Source: Pleurotus djamor
Lineage: Eukaryota; Basidiomycota; Agaricomycetes; Agaricales; Pleurotaceae
Assembly: GCA_029747585.1 (NCBI GenBank)
Contig: JAPEVF010000976.1
Location: 1-16,304 of the forward strand
Reading direction: 5' to 3'
Length of the DNA: 16,304 bases
The position numbers and the translations under genes are program-made. Positions 1 through 8,172 of the stretch are shown one piece after another (positions within the stretch are counted from its first letter, which is position 1; the number at the start of each line of letters is the position of its first letter). Under the pieces are notes generated by a model. It worked only from the letters and a program-made list of their open reading frames with translations. It ran no database searches and had not been told where the DNA came from.

Positions 1-2063
1 CTTGGTGAAGATGAACAGCTTCAAGCTCAGGTTGAAGCCAAACCTGATCCAAGGTATCGTCTATTTCTTGACTTGTCTACATTCCCTGACAAACACTTAG
101 AACAAGTCAACAATCGGTTTCAAGCCGAGAGCGTAAGGAATTTTCAGCACCGACCCCTCCTACCCAATTTCCTGGATCGTTTGAAGCAGATGGCGACGCT
201 GTTTCGAAGCCTAAGAACAAAATCAAAGCTCGGACTTCTGACGGTAAAACATTCGTAACCTCACATGCTGCATCTCCCAATACCGAACGTCCTCTAGATG
301 AACCACGTAGCGACGACGATAAGCAGATCCAAGCCCAGCTCGAAACTGAACTTCATCGAAGGTACTGTCTACTCCTCCTTGAATCGTTTACACCTGCTAA
401 AAACATTAGAAGCAGTGGAAGGCTGTATCCAAGCCTTGAGAACATCCCTTCACCGTCTCTGCCTGTCAAGATGCCCGGATCGTTTCAAGTAGTCCCCAAC
501 ACCGCTCAAAAACCCAAACCTAAAGTAAAAGTTCAAGTTAGACCAGATGACGATGATCCATTCGCCACCTCGCCCTCTGCACCCTCCGAGGCTGATCATC
601 CTTCAGCTTCCCGCCCCATCCCGAAAGTCACACAGCGTCCTTTTGGTGGCGTTGTGCACTATTCATCACCTCCTGCGAAGGGTCGCAAGAGTGATACGGA
701 GTCGGATCATGATGATGATGACGAAGGTCCCCCTTCGTGGCCGCCTATCAGGATTGTTCGAAAGAGCGCAACACAGTCTCTGCCTAATATACCAACGGTC
801 GAAATGCAGGTTGCTGTGACCGATGCCAGACAACAACAACACGATCTATCGCCCCACCATTCATCCCAGCAAGTCCTCGACAAGGCTGCCCCTACTAAAC
901 TCCCGGTGAACGCTGTTGCTTCATCTTCCAAGGTCACCCTCGATGGCCCAACGAATGGGACCCCAGGTCAATCTTTATTTATACCCGCCCCCTAAGCATC
1001 CTACTGATTACTGAGGTCGACGTTTCTAGCACCCCGGCAGAATGTTCAGTCCATTGACTTGGCAGCTATAGAGAAACAAAGACGATCGGGTCTTCGGCGG
1101 CGAACCTCCAGGAAGGCCGAGCTTGCCACTAAAGACAAGCTTTCGACCAAGAATCTGGAGAAACATGGCAAGATGCATAGGCAGATTGCGCATGCGAACC
1201 ATCGTCACTCTATTGCTGGAACGCGTCCCAATATGAAGGCAGATGATCTTCGTGTAGAGTCTCTCCGACGTCGTGCCCTCTCTTCCTCCAATTCCTCCGC
1301 CTCTCTCGCACCCGCACCTCTGTCCCTAATCCCTGCAAAACAAGGCGCGATTATCAGTGGGTCCACAATTTCCAGTGACGAACTGGACCTCGTTGCTACG
1401 TTGGGCGTTCAATCGGCAATATCCATCCTTGCACAGGCAACCCATTTCAGCGAGGAGGTCGTTCGTGGGGTATGGGAAACGACGAAAAGCCTGAAACAAA
1501 GTGAACGAGTCTTGTTGGCTATGCGGGAAGCAGCTCAGTCTGCTATGCACAAGGCGTTGTCAATGACTGATGAGGATGGCCGGAGCATGAACGTGGAGGT
1601 GGAGAGCGCGGCAGATGCCACACCCTCGAAGATGGCAATGAGCATAGTAGGTGATGACCCTGGCGATCATCCGCCAAAAGTCATACGTGGTCGACGACAA
1701 TCTCCGCCGTTTATATATACCCCTTCACGTCCTGGAGAACAACCGGATTCTCCTTACGTTCCCCCTCGTTCCACACGCGCGGCCCAGGCTGCCCGACGTA
1801 TTTCAAGGAGCAGGCGGTCGCTTGCCATTGAGATGGAGTCTCGGAGAGTGAGCCAAACGAACAAATCGGCGACACCGGAAGCGAACTCGGACGAGGTTCA
1901 TGACGTCTTTCGATGGGATGAAACACACGATGAGCTCTTTTTGCGGGCATGCGTAGACACGGAGGAGGAATTGGCTGAATTAGAGCGACAGTTTGATGAC
2001 GACAGAGTGCTTAGGGAACATTTTCTACGCATTTTGACTATCTCACATCCCAACGACGGATAA
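1..2063 (+). CDS. 5'-partial gene of unknown function, low-complexity protein with helical C-terminal region (possible Rap1-like)
   Basis: I do not recognise this gene with certainty. The model is exons <1..53, 101..361, 410..966 and 1030..2063. Phases agree at all three joins (AGA, AGA, GCA), giving 634 visible residues and a TAA stop. The introns are 47, 48 and 63 nt; the first has an AG|GTATCG donor, a CTGAC branch and a TTAG acceptor. The start lies upstream of the window, because the first exon is open to base 1 without an ATG. The protein is rich in Pro, Ser, Asp and Lys (DDDDPF, DHDDDDEGPP), with a basic stretch near RRSGLRRRTSRKAEL. Two likely folded parts follow: a helical region (ELDLVATLGVQ to LLAMREAAQSAMHKAL) and a C-terminal segment starting FRWDETHDELFLRACV with acidic helices up to the stop. 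The helix pattern recalls basidiomycete Rap1/telomere-type proteins, but no Myb or BRCT domain is visible, so that is a guess. Convergent with the next gene. Confidence 0.7.
7..620 (+). repeat. Diverged tandem duplication of an exon-intron-exon module
   Basis: Unit 1 (about 7-314) and unit 2 (about 315-620) align end to end at an offset of 303-309 bases. Matching landmarks are EDEQLQAQVE at 7-36 and DDKQIQAQLE at 315-344, the intron donors at 54 and 362, the acceptors at 100 and 409, PGSFE at 171 and PGSFQ at 474 (sharing the 9-mer ggatcgttt), then PKNKIKARTSDG and PKPKVKVQVRPDD. Both introns sit in the same phase and split the same AGA codon. Nucleotide identity is only moderate, so the duplication is old. 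Further units may lie upstream of the window. Confidence 0.7.
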
Positions 2064-2321
2064 GTACCACTCATACATGTACTGAGGAGTATCTCGCCAG
2101 ATAATCAAGGTGGAATTAGGACGTAGCCCCGCCTGATGCAAGGTCTTTCCAGCCAGAAAACTGCGGACGCTTTGTCTCCCTCGTGAAGAAGTCCCTGGCG
2201 CCGCGGATGTTTTGCTGCACGACCCTGCTGCGAGTTGTCGACCCTCAGAACTCAATGGCGGATATGCGGAGATACTACTTACTTGGTCGAATGTCTCTCA
2301 TCGTCCACGACAGCTTTTCGC

Positions 2322-3046
2322 TTACTCCCCTGCTGACTCCATATCTTGACGCCTGCGTTCGACGTAGATGAACGTCATTACGATGGCATCGGCGATATGC
2401 TCCCCCGCAGGAAAAATTTCAAGATAAGCACGTCTTCCCTTGCAGAGCCCAGGAATTGAGATCCGTTGACGGTGAAATTTTGCGATGAGTGTCCTTGGAT
2501 CGTCATTGGTATAAAGCTACCCATGGGTCAGACAAGTACGTCATTAGCCAACGGAGCTTATACGATGCTTGGGGCATTGTCTTACTTGGGAAGAGTTCTT
2601 GCCCATCTTCCACCGATAGGATCTACCGTCAGGTGCTGTAAAAGTGCGATAACTTGCCAGGAATTGTGGTCAGATGAGTCGTAAGTACATGTATCGCGGA
2701 TTTATCAGACTCACCACCCCAGAAATCCAGACCGAACTAGATATTCATGTATATCTCGTTCGAAACCCCCGAATTGCAGTCTAGAATGTCCAAAACACCG
2801 CCAATGGATCCTCGCAAGCTCGCATTGAGCTTTCGCGTGGAAGTCATCACTAAACGTAATGCGCTTCGAGTCCGAGATCAGGGAGCCAGCGAACTTGGCA
2901 AAGACCTCCAATTGCTTATCGGCCTTCGAAATTGTGGTGGTTCGGCGAGTTAGCTTCCATGGTGTGTGGACGAAATAGACCTCTTGACCCTCGTCGTTTA
3001 CGAGTTTCGTGTTCAGGATGCAGTTGCGTGTGAAGTGTAGCTGCAT
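2322..3046 (-). CDS. DUF6593-type basidiomycete protein, copy 1
   Basis: Exons 3046..2715, 2652..2586 and 2516..2322 (332, 67 and 195 nt) join in frame to a 197-residue protein ending in TAA. The introns are 62 nt (GTGAGT donor, CTTAC/CTGAC branch, CAAG acceptor) and 69 nt (GTAAGA donor, CTGAC branch, GGTAG acceptor). The start is the ATG at 3046 with A at -3; it begins MQLHFTRNCILNTKL, as the neighbouring paralogue begins MQFF. Motifs in order are YFVHTPWK, RRTTTI, ELARIHW, RDIHEYL, DGRSYRWK and a C-terminal EIFPAGEHIADAIVMTF stretch. This pattern matches the DUF6593 family as I know it from mushroom genomes, where its biochemical role is unknown. There is no signal peptide or membrane segment. 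An upstream exon is possible: a GTAAGT donor lies just upstream and the frame is open to 3187, but nothing requires it. The stop lies 258 nt from the convergent gene's stop. Confidence 0.68.
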
Positions 3047-3618
3047 CTTGGTACGTTGGGTGTTTGGACGGCTCGAGGCATACTTACTCTGACGTGTTAA
3101 TATATCTGTCTGCACGGCTGCGGATTTGATTGACATTAACTGACCCTTGGGAACGTTCGTCGAAGTAAAATTCCCCCGCAGTACCATGCGTGCGTTGGAA
3201 GATGGTGGTGGCTTTTAGAATCCTTCCGTTCGGCGCCTCAAAGGGAGAACATCTTCAAACGTGCCTGAGCTGATGGTGAGTGCAACCGCTACCTGCGCAG
3301 ACCCTATCGCTGCGTTGCATGCCAACAGGCTGTCAGTGGCAATGACCGAGCAGTCGCTGTTGCTCAGGGTCTTCGGATCCGACGATTTGCCTGGTGCGGG
3401 TCGATCTGATAAGGTATGCGCCGATACAAAGTGTAGTTTGGGATCGTATGGTAACAACTAGGAGGTGACCACTACAGTGTTTATAGAGTTGGGGGAGGAT
3501 AATAAAGAAAGGTAGAGTAATTTGGTTTACAGCAAGCTTCGGTTTTTTGGGTGAAAGGAATGTGAGTGTGAAGATTAGAGTATGGTAGGGGACGAGCCAC
3601 ATTGCTGAGGGGAAACGA
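3047..3618. other. Intergenic region between the two DUF6593-type genes
   Basis: This 572-base stretch should hold the promoter of copy 1 and the 3' end of copy 2. No open frame in it looks convincing. The most gene-like run is on the plus strand: a frame reading LLLRVFGSDDLPGAG (about 3351-3400), open through GRSDK, could continue across a putative 48-nt intron (3414-3461, GTATGC donor, ACTAG acceptor) into VTTTVFIELGEDN. It has no clean upstream start and no complete domain, so I do not call it a gene. Confidence 0.4.
3097..3104 (-). promoter_or_regulatory. Candidate TATA box of DUF6593-type copy 1
   Basis: On the minus strand the sequence reads TATATTAA, about 50 nt upstream of the ATG at 3046, a plausible spacing for a short fungal 5' leader. 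It is the only TATA-like match near this start. A single short AT-rich match is weak evidence. Confidence 0.3.
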
Positions 3619-4333
3619 TTAATCGGTCTCGAGACCGTACACGGGATCACCGACGCCAGCGCGAGCGTCGCGATCCCTCTCCTTCCTCAGCTTCTCGATG
3701 TAAACGAAGGACACGATAATGGTGTCCACCATGTGTTCGCCTTCTGGATATATCTCCAGAGTAGCTTTCTTCGACTTGCCGATAATTTGGACTTCTTCCG
3801 GTTCGTAACGCGCGATTGGTGTGCGCGTACGATCTTGCCTAGTGAGCTAAGATACGATCGTAAGCCACCATCAGCTGAGGGATCAAATGGGCAACGAACC
3901 TCTGCATGAGATGCATGGATACGCCAACGATATTCTTGACCGTCCGAGCCAGTGAACACGCGGTCCCTAGACATGCGTAAGCACCTCCCAACGCGCCCCG
4001 AAACTAGAAGGATACGCACTTTCCCCTCCAACCCTGCTTTCCCTTGTAGAAGAATTCGCTAATGGTAATATCTTTCTCTCTATATTTGAACCGCGATAGA
4101 GAAACATCACTCTTCCACTCGATTTCGGCGAGTCGAAGGAGTTGTTGATTAGGAGATTCGCTTTTCTTCGCGCCATCCTCTGAGCCCACGCTGTCGGAGT
4201 GGACGACTCGATTTATGGTCGTGACTCTATCGCCGAAGAACTTGAAAGGTGTCTGAACCTTATATGTAGCTTGGCCATCCTCGTCGGTGAAGGTAGAATT
4301 GAGGGGGATGCTGTTGGTGATGAAGAACTGCAT
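3619..4333 (-). CDS. DUF6593-type basidiomycete protein, copy 2
   Basis: Exons 4333..4020, 3966..3900 and 3846..3619 (314, 67 and 228 nt) join in frame to a 202-residue protein with a TAA stop. Both introns are 53 nt: GTGCGT donor, CTTAC branch and CTAG acceptor; GTTCGT donor, CTTAC branch and TTAG acceptor. The start is the ATG at 4333; the frame is open further upstream, but its only earlier candidate is a TTG at 4402. Motifs in order are YKVQTPFKF, VTTINR, LAEIEWKSD, ITISEFF, RVFTGSDGQEYRWRI and TLEIYPEGEHMVDTIIVSF, with a charged tail EKLRKERDRDAR. Each has a counterpart in copy 1, and both introns fall at the same places and phases, so the pair arose by tandem duplication. Family assignment is from remembered motif patterns; function is unknown. 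Confidence 0.75.
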
Positions 4334-4338
4334 CCCAG

Positions 4339-4422
4339 TCAACGACGGCGACCACGATGCGAGGGAGGATAGGAGCAGACGATGGAGTTCGGAAGGGAGC
4401 AAAAAGCAAACACAAATTCCAT
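4339..4422 (-). promoter_or_regulatory. Upstream ORF (27 codons) in the leader of DUF6593-type copy 2
   Basis: An ATG at 4422 in the context GCCATGG opens a 27-codon frame (starting MEFVFAFCSLP) that ends in TGA at 4341-4339, five bases before the main ATG at 4333. If the mRNA starts upstream of 4422, ribosomes would meet this short frame first, so translation of copy 2 could depend on leaky scanning or reinitiation. The transcription start is not known; if it lies between 4422 and 4333 the frame has no role. Confidence 0.3.
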
Positions 4423-6713
4423 GGCTTTGAGTTTTTCAATGGCGTCCCCTCGGGCCTATTCGTTCCCTGAAGTGATCACTCGGTGATCTCAGAAATCTTC
4501 TAGCGTTCCACCAAATTAGAAAGCCAGGGAGAGAGCAACAAGGCGTGTGGAAGTTGCCGAGAACTGCAAAAGGACTTCATCCGAAACCGTGCCTGTGGCC
4601 TGAGGACGCCATACACACAAGAAGTAAGTGCGCAAGTAATTAATATATCAGGGCGTGTCGAGTGGCGTAGTTAGTACGTCGAATTAAAATTTCGTCGCGA
4701 CGGTATGCAGAAATGCAGAATTAGTGCGGTATATTAAGAACCTTATGCGTACGAAGGTGGGGACCGAACGAGGAATTTGGAATTTGACAGCCAAACTTGT
4801 CCAGGGATAGACAGGCAACACCCGCCTTGACCGCTCGCTGACGCAGCCGGTGAACCATTAAGATGCCATGAGCCCTGGATAAACAAGTTTTTAAAAGGCT
4901 AGCCTCGCCATATCCAGTCGAAATAATTTGCGACGCCAAGGCCGGTATGAGCTTCAAAAGGAAATTTCAAGTGCCTGTACTCACCTGTCGCGGGGTCGAA
5001 AAGGCAATCTCCAAATCGCGAGTCCGGGCTGGTGCAGGGAACTGCCTGAAGGTGCGTCCTCCTAGAAAAGTCATAAAAATGTTGCAAAATTTAGACAACG
5101 TGTTGTTGGGATGGTCATAAAAGAGCGAAATGTCGGCAAGATGGAGGAGGAAGTTGGAGGGATCGCCGTCGTCATCTGTGGGTCCCGAGTCTGGTTACTT
5201 GGTACCGGCAATCTAGAGCTCGTTACGTGAGTAGCTGCTAGCAACGGCGCGATTCACTCGTCACAGCACAGTACAGAGTGATATCCGAGGAGACCAACGG
5301 AAATAAAAGAAAAATAATGAAAGAAAATAGTTTTCGCCCAGCGCCCAGAGTGGTTGGTAATGGACAGGTACTAATGACCGTCAACGGATCCAGCGCGGTA
5401 GGGGGCACGATGGCGTTGCGGAAGACGCCGGCGTCTGGCCAGATACTTGACTTGAATTTCCAGGGCCGAAAATGACCACAAGGAACGTTGGTGTTTAGCG
5501 ATCGAGAAGAAGTAGCCTTAACGTTACAGGAGAGCAACGTCGAGGATGAGGAGACTCCCCCAGTGCTCAGTAAAGGAGCTTTCATGGTATGTGGGAGTGT
5601 GGGTCTGATGTAAACGTAGGTTTGACTCGATGGAATGGGTGCCTTGAAGACTTTGCTCAAAAATACTAATTAACGTTTGATCCAAATCTTGATAGGAAGG
5701 GAAGGATGATATTAGATTGCCTTGGCGTTGGTGGGGACTATGGGGCATGACACACTCACTCTGATTCTTCATCTTTCTTAGCCTCGATGCGATGACATAG
5801 AATAGCAACTAGATCGACCATACCTACCTGGTCATCTCTTAGCAATGGGCATGCTTTGGCACGTGTGGGGGAATTGAACGCAATCTCACAAAATCGGCCC
5901 GACCCAAGTCCCACTCAACGTCGACCAAGGATGCTTCGGGCGACTGGGCGATACGAGACTGGCACTCTGTATGAAGTAAGACGAAATAGGTGATTGGGAT
6001 CCGACTCCGTGGTCATAAATTACAATGTGTCTACTGACTCACCCCAAATATTGCAAGATATTGATGCCGTAAATATCGTCGGCTAATTCCTGTGGACACA
6101 GAAAGTGACATGGAGCGCTTGCAAACGATAGAACACACCTTTTTCCTGCCCCGTACGCATATTTTCTGTTTTCCGTGTTATCGATGAGTTGCCAGAACTC
6201 GCGACCTTGAACATTATCCAAGATGGAAACGCATTAACTAATTCAGCGAGGGCCGATAATCGTGTGAACACCCGACGCCCATTGTAGGACGTAACTTGTG
6301 CGTAACTCCCATCTCACAATACCTCCCATTACACCCTCATGGATGTTTCGGTTCTGTCTTTGAGGTGGAATTTGAGTGTAGCAAGCTCACAGACTTTCCA
6401 CATATTTCCCTGGCGAATAGTTCTGATCCGTGACTGCGAAGAATTGCGATAACGACGACAATCTGCCTTGGGTAGCGGAGGACGGCCTCACTGCTTCTGA
6501 CCCACGCTGGGCCGGTAGTTCATGTGGAACAACATGACCCGTGGTCACCGAGTCTTCGAAGTGAACGGTGAGAGGGAAAGTGCGCTGAACACCGTTTATC
6601 CACCCGATTCTCCGACCTACAAAACAAATGCCGGGCGTCCCCAGTCAGCATCAAGCACCTCGACCGAATGATTTGTGCGTATACCTCTGGCGCTTGCTTT
6701 AGCTTCTTCACTC
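4423..6713. other. Long intergenic region without a supportable gene
   Basis: About 2.3 kb lie between the leader of DUF6593-type copy 2 and the F-box gene. The longest open frames are a minus-strand run at 5660-5238 (140 codons, low-complexity start, one hydrophobic stretch LFSFIIFLLFPLV) and a minus-strand run at 5808-5524. Neither shows a recognisable domain or paralogue-supported splice sites. A short minus-strand run at about 5087-4899 (LFDPATGEYRHLKFPF) looks slightly protein-like but lacks clean boundaries. I see no tRNA, no terminal repeats of a transposon and no target-site duplication. The right end should include the F-box gene promoter. Confidence 0.45.
4800..4879. repeat. 80-nt segment bounded by a 7-bp perfect inverted repeat
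   Basis: The plus strand reads TCCAGGG at 4800-4806 and CCCTGGA at 4873-4879, an exact 7-bp dyad enclosing 66 bases. The overall length is tRNA-like, but neither strand has a T-loop motif (TTCRANT) next to the closing stem. A 7-bp dyad at this spacing can also occur by chance. No function is assigned. Confidence 0.25.
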
Positions 6714-8078
6714 ATGGACACGGCGTTCTACAGAAATATGGCGGATAGTGCTGAAGGGCGGTTGTCGTTCATTTCTTCGCTCCCAAATGAGCTCCTCATC
6801 GAGATATTCCTCGCCAGCGGTACCTTACCAACCGAAGGCGTCCCAGCCCCCTTGGTTTTATCGCAAGTGTCAAGGCGATGGCGCTATCTGACACTGACCT
6901 CCCCAATTCTTTGGACTCGACTCGATATTTCCCACCACTCTTTACCCCTCCTCAAGCTGTCGATTGCCAGGTCGAAGCCATGCTTACTGGATGTGGTTGT
7001 CCGTGTCGATGACCCAGACTCACCCCACCGACATATGCTACGGCAGGCCTTCGACCTCATCGTTCCGGAGATTCATAGGCTTCGCCGGTTGGTCATCGAC
7101 GCCAGATTCTTCAGCTCCGTGCTCCTCGTCTATATGATGCTCCATCTCCAGTACGCGCCTCGGCTCGAGCACTTTTCCATGTCCTTGAGCGATCCCTTTG
7201 GGTTGGAGGAGTCCTGGAGGGAGCCGGAGAACACTTTCCTCGACATTCTCGCTGGCGGCGCCCCCATGCTGTCGTCCTTCCACTTGTGGGGAATCAGCTT
7301 ACATTACTGCCATCCCCCACTCCGATTCCTCAAACGACTTTTCCTTACGACGCCGTTCGACTCGGAGACATCGCTCCCCATAAGCAACGTCAAGCTGCGA
7401 AATATTCTTGGTTCGCTGTCACGGTTGGAGAGCTTAGGTCTTCATGGGCGCATTCTGTCCCTCCCTCTGACGCCTAATGACCACGAGAACCCCATCTCCC
7501 TCCCACAACTCAGCGTCTTGGACATCAGCGCCCCGAGCGATGAAAGCGGAGTGACGCAATGCGACTACATCAAATCCATCTGCTCGACAATCAGCGCTCC
7601 CAACCTGCATCACTTGTGGGTCAATTTTCTGGGGACGGTCTACTCGCCGCCATTCCTTCAGTCCATCCGTGTAGAATCGCCAGACGACCTCCCCATTCTT
7701 TCTGAAGCCCACGACAGGTCGGAACCTCGTAAACACTTCTCCGTGGATGTCTCTTTGGGAGAGGTCTCTCCGCCGCCGACTGCCCACCCTTTCCTTCCGT
7801 CATTTGACCCTGCTCAGCTGGAGGATATTTTACTCTCGCGAACCATGATCGCTATCCACAAGGACTGGTCGGAACTCCGGCTTATTGAAGCCACAGGGGT
7901 GGACGAATACCGCCTTTTCCGTATCCTTGGGATGTCTGATATTTTGGGCAATCACCGAACTAAGACGGCAGAGAGGGATGCGAAGTGCGGCAACTCCGTC
8001 AGAAGTATAACGATTTGTAACTCGGGGCTACCCTTAGACAAGCAAGGATGGGTGCGCGAGCAGGTTGAGGCATGGTGA
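6714..8078 (+). CDS. F-box domain protein (agaric type)
   Basis: A single exon encodes 454 residues and ends in TGA. I use the ATG at 6714; the frame is open a little further upstream only through a GTG. An in-frame ATG at 6738 (ninth codon) is an alternative. The F-box spans about residues 20-70: SSLPNELLIEIFLAS, then LSQVSRRWRYLTL and SPILWTRLDI, the usual agaric F-box signature. The rest is a long leucine-rich region with irregular repeats (LRRLVIDA, LESLGLHG, LPQLSVLDISAP), as in fungal F-box proteins whose C-terminal half binds the substrate. By family knowledge it would bind Skp1 and act as the substrate receptor of an SCF ubiquitin ligase; its target cannot be read from sequence. It is intronless, unlike its intron-rich neighbours, which is common in the expanded agaric F-box family. 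Its stop is 94 nt from that of the convergent GH31 gene. Confidence 0.85.
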   Translation: MDTAFYRNMADSAEGRLSFISSLPNELLIEIFLASGTLPTEGVPAPLVLSQVSRRWRYLTLTSPILWTRLDISHHSLPLLKLSIARSKPCLLDVVVRVDDPDSPHRHMLRQAFDLIVPEIHRLRRLVIDARFFSSVLLVYMMLHLQYAPRLEHFSMSLSDPFGLEESWREPENTFLDILAGGAPMLSSFHLWGISLHYCHPPLRFLKRLFLTTPFDSETSLPISNVKLRNILGSLSRLESLGLHGRILSLPLTPNDHENPISLPQLSVLDISAPSDESGVTQCDYIKSICSTISAPNLHHLWVNFLGTVYSPPFLQSIRVESPDDLPILSEAHDRSEPRKHFSVDVSLGEVSPPPTAHPFLPSFDPAQLEDILLSRTMIAIHKDWSELRLIEATGVDEYRLFRILGMSDILGNHRTKTAERDAKCGNSVRSITICNSGLPLDKQGWVREQVEAW

Positions 8079-8172
8079 AGTTGAGTGGTCCGCCGAGATT
8101 CATTTCCGTTCGGATAAAATTGTAGTTATTAGGATGTCATGTGGTACTTGTAGCAGTATCGGCGTAGGGTGC

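Noticed and set aside
2043..2255. 70-codon minus-strand open frame beyond the stop of DUF6593-type copy 1
   Set aside because: It overlaps the end of the plus-strand gene, begins with a non-ATG codon and has no recognisable motif; it is most likely 3' flank.
4004..4402. Longer start (TTG at 4402) for DUF6593-type copy 2
   Set aside because: No ATG exists in that extension, and the paralogue starts at the equivalent of 4333, so the ATG at 4333 was preferred.
4800..4879. tRNA gene bounded by a 7-bp acceptor-like stem
   Set aside because: Neither strand has a T-loop or D-arm in the right position; recorded only as an inverted repeat.
5238..5660. 140-codon minus-strand open frame with a hydrophobic stretch
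   Set aside because: No domain, no paralogue, no convincing splice context, and composition like noncoding DNA; kept only as part of the intergenic description.
5855..5900. tRNA-like stretch with a TTCAATTCCCCC string on the minus strand
   Set aside because: The bases before TTCAATT cannot form the T-stem with CCCCC, and no acceptor or anticodon arm can be drawn.
7038..7787. Several minus-strand open frames of 80-117 codons
   Set aside because: They are antisense shadows of the F-box coding sequence with no motifs of their own.
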